From Fibrobacter succinogenes (GTDB taxonomy: Bacteria > Fibrobacterota > Fibrobacteria > Fibrobacterales > Fibrobacteraceae): a stretch of 55,104 nt of DNA. Both the position numbers and the translations under genes were made by a program. How positions within the stretch are numbered: the stretch's first letter is position 1; each line of letters begins with the position of its first letter. The notes beneath the pieces were generated by a model, which saw only the letters and a program-made list of their open reading frames with translations, did not search any database and was not told where the DNA came from. Location: contig CADCGB010000016.1 of NCBI GenBank assembly GCA_902800815.1, positions 1 through 55,104 on the forward strand, read 5' to 3'. Positions 1 to 9,700 of the stretch are shown here, piece by piece.

Positions 1-90
1 AAGAGCATCCACATCGTGGGTTGGAAGGACGCGGAACACTTTGGCAAACAAATTAATGGAGATTTAAACTATGGCACAATCTTGCGCTAA
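1..90 (+). CDS. argB: Acetylglutamate kinase, C-terminal fragment (partial at the window edge)
   Basis: An open frame enters from the left edge and stops with TAA at 88-90. Its last 29 residues include HIVGWKDAEHFGKQINGD and end NYGTILR. This resembles the C-terminus of E. coli-type ArgB, which has an (I)A.WRHAEQL..LFNG pattern followed by G-T-x-I-L. ArgB phosphorylates N-acetylglutamate, the second step of arginine biosynthesis. The frame overlaps the start of argD by 20 bases, so the two are probably translationally coupled. The identification rests on a short tail plus the argD neighbour, so it is likely rather than certain. Confidence 0.65.
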   Translation, partial: KSIHIVGWKDAEHFGKQINGDLNYGTILR

Positions 91-1276
91 CCTGCTCGAG
101 CAGGACAAACAGATTATCGCGCCGCTCTACGGCAAGGCAGACATCAACTTCGTGAAGGGCGAAGGCTCTTACCTTTTTGACGACCAGGGCAACAAGTACC
201 TGGACTTCGTGGCTGGTATCGCCGTGAACGCGCTCGGTCACCAGAACCAGGCTATCAAGGATGCGGTGGTGGAACAGATGAACCACTTCAATCACATCAG
301 CAACCTTTATCCGAACTACCCGCAGATCGAACTCGGCAAGGCCCTCCTTGAAATCACCAAGTTCGACAAGGCCTTCTTCTGCAACTCGGGTACCGAGGCC
401 AACGAAGGCTGCATCAAGTTTGCACGTAAGTACTTCGACCGGAAGGGCGAAAAGAACCGGCAGAAGATTATCACCTTCGTGAACAGCTTCCACGGCAGGA
501 CATACGCTGCGCTTTCTGCGACAGGTCAGCCGGCCATCAGGGAAGGCTTCGGTTCCATGCCGGGTGACTTCGTTCACGTCACGTGGAACGACTGCGCTGC
601 CTTGAAGGCTGAAGTCAACAAGGACACTTGCGCTATCATGCTCGAAAGCCTCGCGGCCGAAGGCGGCGTGATGACGCTCTCGAAGGAAATGGTCGAAACT
701 ATCAACGGCCTGCAGAAGGAATTCGGCTGCCTCGTGATCGTCGACGAAGTGCAGGCGGGTGTGGGCAGGCTCGGTACCTTCCTCGGTTTCGAGAAGTACG
801 GCCTGAATCCGGACCTCGTTTCTCTCGCGAAGGGTATCGGTGGCGGGCTCCCGCTCGGTGCGGTGCTCCTGCGCCAGAAGATTGCCGACCAGCTCAAGGC
901 CGGTGACCACGGTACCACTTTTGGCGGTAACCCGATTGCATGCGCTGCAGGTCTCGCTGTCGTGAAGCAGATTCCGGGCTTGTTGAAGAATGTCGCGGAA
1001 CGTTCCGCCCAGCTGAAGGCTGGCCTCAAGGCTCTTACCGAAAAGTACAGCTTCGCCAAGGAAATTCGCGGTGAAGGCTTGATTCTCGGCGTGGCCCTCG
1101 ATGAATCGATGCCGGTGGGCAACATCATTGCTGCCGCCCGCAACGAAAAGCTCATGGTGCTCTCTGCCAAGGGCAATGTGCTGAGGCTCTTGCCGCCGCT
1201 GAATGTGTCGGCCGCGGAATGCGACGAGGCTCTGGAAAAACTTGGCAAGGCTTTCGCCAAAGCTGCCGCGAAGTAG
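71..1276 (+). CDS. argD: Acetylornithine aminotransferase
   Basis: This 401-residue class III PLP-dependent aminotransferase converts N-acetylglutamate semialdehyde and glutamate to N-acetylornithine in arginine biosynthesis; relatives can also act on succinyldiaminopimelate. Visible motifs are FFCNSGTEANE near residues 102-112 (phosphate binding), SFHGRTYAALS near 139-149, the IVDEVQAGVGR segment with cofactor Asp225, and SLAKGIGGGLPLG with Schiff-base Lys254. GTTFGGNPIACAA follows. Length matches the family. The ATG at 71 has a GGAG-like ribosome site about 9 bases upstream and lies inside the end of argB, giving an argBD operon. A hairpin terminator follows at 1326-1352. Confidence 0.95.
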   Translation: MAQSCANLLEQDKQIIAPLYGKADINFVKGEGSYLFDDQGNKYLDFVAGIAVNALGHQNQAIKDAVVEQMNHFNHISNLYPNYPQIELGKALLEITKFDKAFFCNSGTEANEGCIKFARKYFDRKGEKNRQKIITFVNSFHGRTYAALSATGQPAIREGFGSMPGDFVHVTWNDCAALKAEVNKDTCAIMLESLAAEGGVMTLSKEMVETINGLQKEFGCLVIVDEVQAGVGRLGTFLGFEKYGLNPDLVSLAKGIGGGLPLGAVLLRQKIADQLKAGDHGTTFGGNPIACAAGLAVVKQIPGLLKNVAERSAQLKAGLKALTEKYSFAKEIRGEGLILGVALDESMPVGNIIAAARNEKLMVLSAKGNVLRLLPPLNVSAAECDEALEKLGKAFAKAAAK

Positions 1277-1286
1277 CTTAAATGTC

Positions 1287-1306
1287 ATTCCCGCGTAGGC
1301 GGGAAT
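1287..1306. repeat. ATTCCC-N8-GGGAAT inverted repeat
   Basis: The 20-base element ATTCCCGCGTAGGCGGGAAT forms an 8-bp stem with a 4-base loop, directly after argD. It fits the ATTCCC-N8-GGGAAT pattern described for Neisseria dRS3 elements and for similar REP-like intergenic repeats in unrelated genomes. I see only this copy in the window. It could also act as a stem stabilising the argD mRNA end. Confidence 0.5.
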
Positions 1307-1325
1307 CTCCCATTTTTGAAAAAAG

Positions 1326-1352
1326 CCGCAACGAATTTCGTTGCGGTTTTCA
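1326..1352. terminator. Rho-independent terminator, probably bidirectional
   Basis: CCGCAACGA (1326-1334) pairs with TCGTTGCGG (1338-1346) and is followed by a T-rich run; an A-run precedes the stem, so it can also work on the minus strand. It lies between the convergent ends of argD and the lipoprotein gene. Confidence 0.85.
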
Positions 1353-1369
1353 TTTTTAAAGAGGAATTC

Positions 1370-2656
1370 TTACTGGCGCAAATCTGCGCGGTACCATTCA
1401 CCGTATGCACTCGCTTTCTTGGTTGGGCTACCCAATGTTTCGCAGGCCCAAGTTTTACTTGTAAATTGTTTGTACGAAAATTCTGTGTTTTCGTCAAGGA
1501 GGCCGTCGCAGTCTTCGACAAGGAATGCAATCGGGAAGTACATTGCCGTCTGCCTGCATGGTCCTCCCGGATTAACAGATGATATTTCGATGCTCCCTTT
1601 GGAAATTTTGCTCAACACGTGTCCTGTGGGTTGTCCTCCATCGTGACTCAAAACAAGGAATGTTTTGCAGTTTTCCTTTGGAGTTCTGTTTCCGACAATG
1701 GCTGCCGTCATTGGGAAATAGTTGCCGATATCAGAAACGTTGATTTCTTTCAAAAATGGATTGATGCCGGTACCATTCTGTTCAATGTCTTCGTCTAAAT
1801 ATGCCGTTGAGGGGAGACCTCCGTTGTATGCTAGTACATGTTCGTCGAACGAAAGCTCGCCCGGATCATCTGTAAATTGCGCCGTATATTTGTCTAGTGT
1901 GAATGCAACTGTGTCGATGGGGGTAGTGTCCCTAGGTATGGCAATTACGTTCAATGTATCTGGCGGTTCAACGCTGGAACTAGATTCTGTTTTGGGCTCC
2001 TGTTTGCCGGAACTGCTGGATTGAATGGAATAGTTTGCTCCCCATCCCCAGATTGTTGTGCTGGCTCCAGTGGTGATTGCGTTGCAGGCATCCGTCGCTT
2101 CTAATCTGAAATTGGTGATAATGTCGTCAACGTTAATGGAAGTGTCCCCTTCTTTCACTCGACAATTAGCGGGAATGCCTGCGGTGCATACCATCATTCT
2201 TGCTGCTCTATAGTCGGCGCAAATCGCGAATACGTCGCCATTTTCGTTGCAGGCTTTGTTCGGGTCAACGATAATTTTGCTGTCTCCGCACGAGGCCCTG
2301 AACGCTTCAAGGATGCTGTCGCAGTCGCTTCCGAAGTTTTTCAGTTCCAGAGATTTTGCGATGGCGTATGTTGCATCGATTTTAATCTTTGCGGTAAATT
2401 CCCGTTCGTCCGTGGCGCAGAATGCCTGTGCCCCGTTTTCTTGATTATAGACGTCTATATCAAGATTTTGCAAACTAGTCGTAACCGCCGTCGCCTGTGT
2501 CTTGAAGGTGATGGTGTTCGCTTCAAGTAGGGAGTCGTTCTCCGCGACGGTGTTCGGGTCGACGGTTGCCCCGGCGGTCGACGGCTCGTCCGAGGAACAG
2601 GCTGCAAGTGCAACAAGCGCGATGCCACCTGCTGTGATAAGTTTCTTGTTAAGCAT
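1370..2656 (-). CDS. Putative lipoprotein of unknown function, partner of a TIGR02147 regulator
   Basis: The 428-residue product starts MLNKKLITAGGIALVALAAC, a lipoprotein signal with lipobox ALAAC and Cys20 as the lipidation site, then a Ser/Asp/Thr-rich linker. I recognise no catalytic domain. About a dozen cysteines are spread through the mature part, suggesting disulfides outside the cytoplasm. A Ser/Glu-rich linker near residues 212-231 splits the protein into two parts. Its start overlaps the end of the upstream TIGR02147 gene by 8 bases, so the two are co-transcribed. A lipoprotein beside a TIGR02147 gene is, as far as I know, a common Fibrobacter arrangement, but the role is unknown. 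Confidence 0.8.
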   Translation of the reverse strand: MLNKKLITAGGIALVALAACSSDEPSTAGATVDPNTVAENDSLLEANTITFKTQATAVTTSLQNLDIDVYNQENGAQAFCATDEREFTAKIKIDATYAIAKSLELKNFGSDCDSILEAFRASCGDSKIIVDPNKACNENGDVFAICADYRAARMMVCTAGIPANCRVKEGDTSINVDDIITNFRLEATDACNAITTGASTTIWGWGANYSIQSSSSGKQEPKTESSSSVEPPDTLNVIAIPRDTTPIDTVAFTLDKYTAQFTDDPGELSFDEHVLAYNGGLPSTAYLDEDIEQNGTGINPFLKEINVSDIGNYFPMTAAIVGNRTPKENCKTFLVLSHDGGQPTGHVLSKISKGSIEISSVNPGGPCRQTAMYFPIAFLVEDCDGLLDENTEFSYKQFTSKTWACETLGSPTKKASAYGEWYRADLRQ

Positions 2657-3482
2657 GGTGCTCCTCCTTCACCTTGCCCGTGCAAGGGAAAAATTGAAAA
2701 TTGATTCGGTAGACCTGGTTCAGGTCCTTGTACTCGTTTGCGATGTCGACGACCTTCTTGCAGCAGTTGCTCACTTCTTCAACAATGCGGCTGTAGGCCT
2801 CCTCGCATACGCCGAGGGTTGCCCCGGTAATGAACCTCTCGTTTGCGCTGTAGCGGTCCACTGCACGTACGGCCATGTTGCCCATCTCCTTGTGCATCGC
2901 GCGTATGGCGATGGGGAGGGCCTCCTTCGACCCGATGACGGTCTGTTCCGTTTGCGAGTAGATTTTTTCTCCGTCCTTCTTCAGGAACCCAGCCTTAACA
3001 AGGAAGGCGAGGATGTCGCGGACCTCTTCGGCCGAGACGTATTCCTTGCATTCTTCGGCGATGTCGCGCGGGCGTGCCCCCGGCATCATCGGTGCAAGTT
3101 CGCGGATGACGGGGTACTTCCAGGATTCATAGTACTGGAAGGCGTCCGCATCTACGACGCGTACCCGGTGCTCGCGGGCGATGCGCTCCATCTCGAGCAG
3201 GGCCGCCTTCTTGTCGCTGTCCTTTGTAGCGTTTCCGTAGGCGACCATCTGCTTGAAGTATTCGGCCTCGAACCCGGCAAGCCCCATGGCCTTTGCGACC
3301 GGGGCAATCTTTATTTTGGAGAGTTTGCTCTGGCCCATGCACACGAGCTTGAGGAAGTTCGGCGAGGTGAACCCGGCGAGCCTGCAGAACTCGCGCCACG
3401 AGAATGCCCCATGACTTTTGCGGTTTTCATAATAGTCCTGCAGGTAGGCGTGGTAGTCCTTGTATTCGAGTATCGACTTCAT
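2649..3482 (-). CDS. TIGR02147 (DUF4423) family protein, likely transcriptional regulator
   Basis: This 277-residue protein matches the Fibrobacter TIGR02147 family. It opens with the characteristic SILEYKDYHAYLQDYYENRK, then FSWREFCRLAGFTSPNFLKLV, a helix-turn-helix-like segment near residues 26-50. The middle and C-terminal parts (about 110-250) hold the DUF4423-like region, with LAFLVKAGFLKKDGEKIY resembling a second winged-helix piece. There is no signal peptide or membrane segment, so it acts in the cytoplasm. It is the first gene of a two-gene operon with the lipoprotein. The family is widely assumed to be regulatory, but no target is known. No clear ribosome site precedes the ATG. Confidence 0.85.
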   Translation of the reverse strand: MKSILEYKDYHAYLQDYYENRKSHGAFSWREFCRLAGFTSPNFLKLVCMGQSKLSKIKIAPVAKAMGLAGFEAEYFKQMVAYGNATKDSDKKAALLEMERIAREHRVRVVDADAFQYYESWKYPVIRELAPMMPGARPRDIAEECKEYVSAEEVRDILAFLVKAGFLKKDGEKIYSQTEQTVIGSKEALPIAIRAMHKEMGNMAVRAVDRYSANERFITGATLGVCEEAYSRIVEEVSNCCKKVVDIANEYKDLNQVYRINFQFFPCTGKVKEEHHA

Positions 3483-3488
3483 GCCTAT

Positions 3489-3534
3489 AAAGTAGGTTTA
3501 TTCTTGCCGGAAGTCAATGTTTGTACTATACAAA
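3489..3534 (-). promoter_or_regulatory. Candidate promoter and operator of the TIGR02147 operon
   Basis: On the minus strand a TTGACT box (3512-3517) is followed after 17 bases by TACTTT (3489-3494). The perfect inverted repeat TTTGTA-CTA-TACAAA (3520-3534) abuts the -35 side. The start codon at 3482 falls about 6 bases after the -10 box, so the transcript may be nearly leaderless. The repeat is a reasonable operator, possibly for autoregulation, but this is inferred from position only. Confidence 0.35.
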
Positions 3535-3595
3535 AATGCCTAAAATTAAAGAAAAATAACAAAAAATTAAATTAAAACGAAATATTTTTCTCTAA

Positions 3596-3614
3596 ATTAT
3601 ACAAAATGTATTAT
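3596..3614. promoter_or_regulatory. Imperfect inverted repeat, possible operator
   Basis: ATTATACAAAATGTATTAT has 8-base arms matching at 7 positions around a 3-base centre. Its TACA/TGTA core resembles the arms of the repeat at 3520-3534, so one factor could bind both. The regulator is unknown. Confidence 0.3.
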
Positions 3615-3683
3615 CTGGGGGCTTGGGGAGCCTTGATGGCAGAATTGGACCATACTACGCAAATGTTACGAAGATTAAGATTT

Positions 3684-3699
3684 TGTGACGAAAATCACT
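3684..3699. promoter_or_regulatory. CRP/FNR-family-like binding site
   Basis: TGTGA-CGAAAA-TCACT matches 9 of the 10 arm positions of the E. coli CRP consensus TGTGA-N6-TCACA. It lies about 90-105 bases before the giant gene's start codon, a typical place for activation. No CRP-family regulator gene is in the window. Confidence 0.4.
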
Positions 3700-3789
3700 A
3701 CATTACGCTTACATTATAAAGTCGGACCAGCGGAGGGCGTTGCCTCGTTTTCCTAACTTTACATTGGAAAAATTTTTTGAGGAAACTTT

Positions 3790-6700
3790 ATGAAAACGAA
3801 GTTTTATTCTCTCGTTATTCTCGCCCTGCTCACCCTGTTCGCGACAACCGCTTGGTCGGCAAACGTGGTGTTGAAGACCGATACCGAAACGGGCGATTCC
3901 TATATAACCATTCCTGCATCTGGTACAGATGTGCTAAACGTCTCGGCTGGAGTGACGTTCAAGATATATGACGATGGTGGCTCTAATGCGTATTATAGTA
4001 ACAATGATGATGGCTACCTCCAGATAGTGGTTCCCGAGGGGTATACGCTACAATTGAATGGTTCCGTTTTAACATCGAATGAAAGGCAAGACTATTTGAC
4101 CGTATTTGATGGGAATACGGATTCTCCCAAGCTGCTGGATTCGCTTTATACCTATTACTATCGTCGGGCAAGGCCTGTGCAGAATATCGTGAGTTCGGGC
4201 AATGTTATGACATTGTATTTTCATTCTGATGCGAGGGCGAATGATGGGTCGGGTGTTGACCTGACCGCCATCGTTAATCCACCCAATAAAACTATTGCCG
4301 TTTCGAACTCTGTTAGCGGTGGAAGCATACAGAGTGACAAGACTCAGGCCGCATATGGTGAAATTGTCACCTTGACCGCGACTCCAGATGCCGGTTATAA
4401 GTTGAGTGGCTTTGATGTGCAGGATGAAAGTGGTAATTCCCTTGCATTAGACAAAAATGTTGTTTGGGAGTCCAATACGGCAACCTTTGCCATGCCCAAT
4501 TCAAATATTACCGTTGTCCCTACATTTACAAACAATTTTACTTCGGCTGGGGGGCTGTTTGTCAGTGTGCCGAAGTTTGGATTGAAAACGGTGAACATTC
4601 CCGATGGAGTAACGTCATTTAATGTAAAAAATTACAAGGAACCGGAGACATACGTATATAGCAGGAATACGAACGGCTACCTCATGATGACAGCGCCGGA
4701 AGGCTATGGGTTGTTGGTTTCCGGTAGAGTAAATGCACATGAGGATGACTATGTTGATTTTACCATATTTGACGGGGATTCTACAGCTTCGCTTAAGCTG
4801 GTAGATGCTCGCATGCGAGGGGCTACCGATCTTGAGACTCAAGGAAGCTCAGGAAATACATTGACGTTCCGTTTTCATAACAACAATGATGATCGCAGTA
4901 GTGGCCTGAACTTGGATGTGTCGGTTCGGCCAATCAGGACTATTACCTTGTTGCCCTCTAGTGGCGGGAGCGCTCAGTGTGTCGATCAGAGCGTGAGTGG
5001 AGGCTTGGTAACCTTGACCGCGACTCCCATTGTAGGCTATATGTTGAGCGGTGTCGATATAACGGACGAAAATGGGAATGCCCTTAATGTAAACGTGAAT
5101 GTCGAACTGGATGCTAATATTGCTCAGTTTGTTGTGCCCGATGCAAATATTAGGGTGACACCCAGGTTTACGATGGACTTTTCTGCAGAGGGTGGCTTGT
5201 ATACGAACTTGCCCCTTAAAGAGACAAAATCGCTTTATATTCCTGAAGGTGTAACCTCGTTTAAGCTGTATGACGATGGTGGCGTGTCGGAAAATTATAG
5301 TGTAAATGCTGATGGGTATCTTATTTTGCATGCCCCAGAAGGGTACAGGATCAAACTGAGTGGGAACGTTACGCTTCCAAACGATAGCTATGACTTTGTG
5401 CGTATTTATGATGGCCAAGTGTTCAACTCGGCTGATTTGATGTATTCGATGCAATCTACCAGTGTTGACGTGGCTAGTTCGGGCAATGTGGCAATGGTTC
5501 ACTTGCATTCCAATTATACAAGGTGTGCGGGTGGTTTGGACCTTACGGTGACGATTATAGATGCTAACGCCACTCATGCGGTGACCCTGTCTGAAGGGAT
5601 TATGGGAGGTTCCGTTGACATAGAACCTACGTCGGCAGTCTATGGGACCACTGTATCCTTGAACATGACTCCGTCTAGCGGTAACTTGCTTGATACCGTT
5701 ATTGTAACGGCCGAGGGCTCTCCTGTGCAGGTTAGTGGAGGCTCCTGGAGAACTAGCAATACGGCTACGTTCAGCATGCCTTATTCGGATGTTACGGTTA
5801 CACCTGTATTTACCGGTGCGACGGCGGAAGCCGGTGCTTCTGTCAAAATGCCTACGAGCGGTTGGAAATATGTGAATGTCCCGGAAGAGGCGGTTTCGTT
5901 CAAGGTCTACGATAATGGTGGGGAAAAAGGAAAATATTCAAATAATGCTAATGGATATCTAGTGTTCAACATTCCTGATGGTTTTGCGTTGGTGGTGACA
6001 GGATCAGTCTCTATTTCTATTAATACTACCGGCGATTATTTCTCCATATACGATGGTAGCTCAACGGGGGCGACTGCGCTTTTGTCTAAAATTTATGGAG
6101 ACAAGAATATCGGAAGCGTGGTTAGTTCTGGCGACAAATTGCTGCTTCATTTCCATTCTGATAGTGATAAAAATGCCAGTGGCTTAGACCTTACTGTTAC
6201 GGTAATAAATAAGTCTGCAGCCCATGCAGTGACGTTGTCTGAAGGGGTTTCCGGTGGAACGGTCGAGGTGGATCCGACGAGTGCTACCTTCGGAACAACG
6301 GTTACGTTGACGGCAACGCCGGCTAGTGGCTATATGCTTAATGACTATACCATATTGGCAAATGGTTCGCCGGTTGATTTTGTAGGGGGGTGGTACGTAG
6401 GCAATACGGCTACATTCACCATGCCGTATGCGGATGTTTCTATTACCCCCACATTTACTAATGATTTGACGGCAGATGGAGGCCTCTCTGTCAATATGCC
6501 CGTGACCGGTACGAAAACGGCCAATATTCCTGCGGGCGTGACCTCGTTTAAGGTTTATGATAATGGCGGTAGTGGCGCGAATTACGGTAATAATTCTATT
6601 GGTTATCTAGTATTGAATGCTCCTGAAGGCTATATAATGGAGGTAACCGGAACTATGTTCTCCGGGGACTATCAAGACTTTTTTGAAATTCATGATGGGG

Positions 6701-9700
6701 AATCGAGGAACAATCTTACCTTGTTTTCGGGTAGTTTCCCGTCAAGTAGTAATCGTGACATTGGACCGGTTGTAAGTTCGGGTAGAACCTTGATGTTCTA
6801 TTGCTATTCAAATGCTAGTTCAAATGGCGAAGGGCTTGACTTGACGGTTACTTTGCTTGATGCGACTGTTACTCATACGGTGACGCTTGATGAAGGTGTT
6901 GTTGGTGGAACGGTGTCTATCGAGCCGAGTAACGCTGCGCTGGGGACACTTGTTACGGTGACTGTTACTTCTGCAGAGGGCAAAGTCCTCGATGATGTCC
7001 TTGTTGATGCGGCCAATGGGGGAACTGTGCCTATAGAGGGAGGCAATTGGATGACGGGCAACGTGGCTACGTTTACGATGCCCTATTCTGATGTAATTGT
7101 CACGCCGGTATTTTCTGATGAGGTAAATGATCTTTCTGTGTACGTGCCTGGTTATGGAACGGATTTTATTGATGTCGCTGCAGGTATAACATCGTTTAAG
7201 GTTTATGATTTTGGTGGTCCGGACGGCAATTACGATTCCTATTCTGATGGTTATTTGGTCTTGACTGCGCCCGAAGGCTACGCTCTGCAGGTGACAGGAA
7301 ATATAACAACGGATGCCGGTGGAGATTACCTGACCATTTATGATGGTGATTCTGATTCGTCTCCAGAACTGTTGTCGCAAAAATCAAGTGCGTCTCTTGG
7401 CAAAACAACTGATATCGGAGTGCACACGAGCTCCACAAACGTCATGATGCTTTATTTCCATTCGGACGATCAATATCAATTTGCCGGTCTTAATCTTTCC
7501 GCGTCGGTTGTTCCGCCCCAGATAGTGTCGATTACTCCGGTTCAGGGAGGCTCTGTATCGAGTGTCGGCTCTGCATTTGCAAACCAGACGGTTACATTGA
7601 CTGCTGTTCCCGATGAAGGCTATGTTTTGAGCGGCTTTACCGCCTATTCGAACGGGAATGCTGTAAATGTGAATTTCAAGAAGTGGGACAATACGGCAAC
7701 GTTCGTGATGCCGAATGGGGCTGTTACCATTACGCCGGCGTTCTCTCCGGCGGGCGAACTGGCTGTAAATATGCCCGTTTCTGGAATAGATACCGTCATT
7801 GTCCCCGCGGGTGTAACCTCGTTTAAGGTTTATGACGATGGTGGCAACGCTGCGAACTACAGCAACAGTGCCAATAGTTATGTGCTATTGATTGCTCCGG
7901 AAGGCCGTCTGCTGCGGGTTAACGGAACCTTGACTGCAGAAGGCACTAAAACGGATAACTTGACGATTTATGATGGCGATAACAGTGCCATACTTCTTAA
8001 TGCATTTGCTGGGGCATCTAACGGTGTTGCTGCCGACATCGGCACGGTCTGGAGTATTGGAAATAAGGTAAAACTGTTCTTCAAGTCGGACAATACGGTG
8101 AATTTTGCGGGCCTTGATTTGACTGTGACTGTGGAAGATCCGTCTGTATCGTATAATGTGGTGCTGAATGATGCCGTTGGTGGGAGTATTGCCGCCAACT
8201 ATACGTCGGCACCCGTTGGAACGTCGATTGTTGTGACTGCAACTCCGGAAACGGGTTACCTACTTTCTGGTGTTTCTGTGGTTGACTCTGATGGAAATAG
8301 CGTGGTGGTTACTGGTGGCGAGTGGTACTCCGCTGATACAGCCATATTTGTTATGCCCTCTTCGAATGTTTCCGTTACACCCGTGTTCTCGAATGCCTTG
8401 ACTGCGGAAGATGGGCTTTCGGTCAATTTCCCGGTGTCCGGGACAAAACTTGTAAGGATTCCTGCTAGCGTAACCTCGTTCAATATATATGACGATGGCG
8501 GTAAAGATGACAACTATAGCAATAATGCTGAGGGCTACCTTGAATTGGTAGCTCCCGAAAATAAGCGGATGAATGTGTCTGTCACGTCTCGTAATCTCCA
8601 ATCTGGAGATGCGTTAAGTTACTATAACAGTAGTTATTGGCAAAACTTGAGTAATTACTCAAGTAGTGGTAATACCGTGAAATTGCGCTTCAGTTCCGAT
8701 GCTTCTGCAAATGCGGAGGGTGTTGAACTTCAGGTAACCACATCCTTGATGGACTCTGTTACGGTTGCTTCTGTGGAAGGCGGAACGGTGACTTGTGACC
8801 AATGTTATAGGAGCAAGAGTTGGATTGTCAATTTGGCTGTTACTCCGGATGCGAATCACCTTCTCAAGAGTATTTCGATTGAAACGTCTACGGGTAGCAC
8901 AGTCGCGTTGCTTGAAAGGCATACGCTGTCGTCATTTGCAGATACGTTGTCCTTCTCTATGCCGGATAAGAGTGTGACGGTAACGCCTGAATTTACGGAC
9001 AATCTGACTGCAGAAGGTGGCGTGTTTATCAATATGCCCAAGACGGGTGCGGACACGGTCCTGATTCCCGAAGGCGTGACCTCGTTCAAGGTGTATGACG
9101 ATGGTGGCAAGGACTATAATTACAAGAGTAATTCTAATGGGTATCTTGTGCTGATGGCTCCGGAAGGCCGGCTTATTCATGTGTCGGGCTCCTTGTCGAC
9201 ATATTATTCCTATGACTACTTGACGATCTATGATGGGTCTACGACGACTTCGACCAAGCTATTGGACAAAAAATATGGTGATGCCGACATTGATTTAATC
9301 AGTTCTGGCAATAGCTTGATGCTGTACTTTTATTCAGATGGAACGTCTAAGGTCAGTTCTGGTATTGACTTTACGGTGACGGTGGAAAATCCCAATGAGG
9401 AATTTTCTGTCACGCTGGGTTCTTCCTCAAATGGAACGGCTTCTGTTAATCCGGAAACGGCCGCTAAGGGTACGTCGATTTCTGTGACCGCAACACCGGA
9501 TGCGAACTACATATTTATGGGTGTTTCCGTTGTTGATGCTGCGAACAACAACGTCTTGCTTCCCGATGGAAAATCGTGGCTCGATAATACCGCTACGTTT
9601 GTCATGCCGTATTCTGATGTTACGGTCACTCCGGTCTTTTTGACTGACGCTACTGCGGAAGACGGCGTCTCCATCAATATGCCCGTGAGCGGTACACGGA

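Larger units (their letters stand above)
3483..3789. other. Divergent intergenic region between the TIGR02147 gene and the giant protein gene
   Basis: This 307-base gap carries no convincing ORF or RNA gene. It is very AT-rich on the left. It holds two inverted repeats (3520-3534 and 3596-3614), a CRP-like palindrome (3684-3699), and a GAGGA ribosome site at 3779-3783 ahead of the ATG at 3790. It must contain the promoters of both flanking genes. Confidence 0.7.

Noticed and set aside
2502..3575. A 357-residue plus-strand open frame over the TIGR02147 gene
   Set aside because: It is antisense to a recognised family and would require reading through the regulatory gap.
3615..3670. G-rich segment (GGGGGCTTGGGGAG) upstream of the giant gene, considered as a riboswitch or G-quadruplex
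   Set aside because: It does not match a riboswitch consensus I know, and has only two G-runs long enough for a quadruplex.
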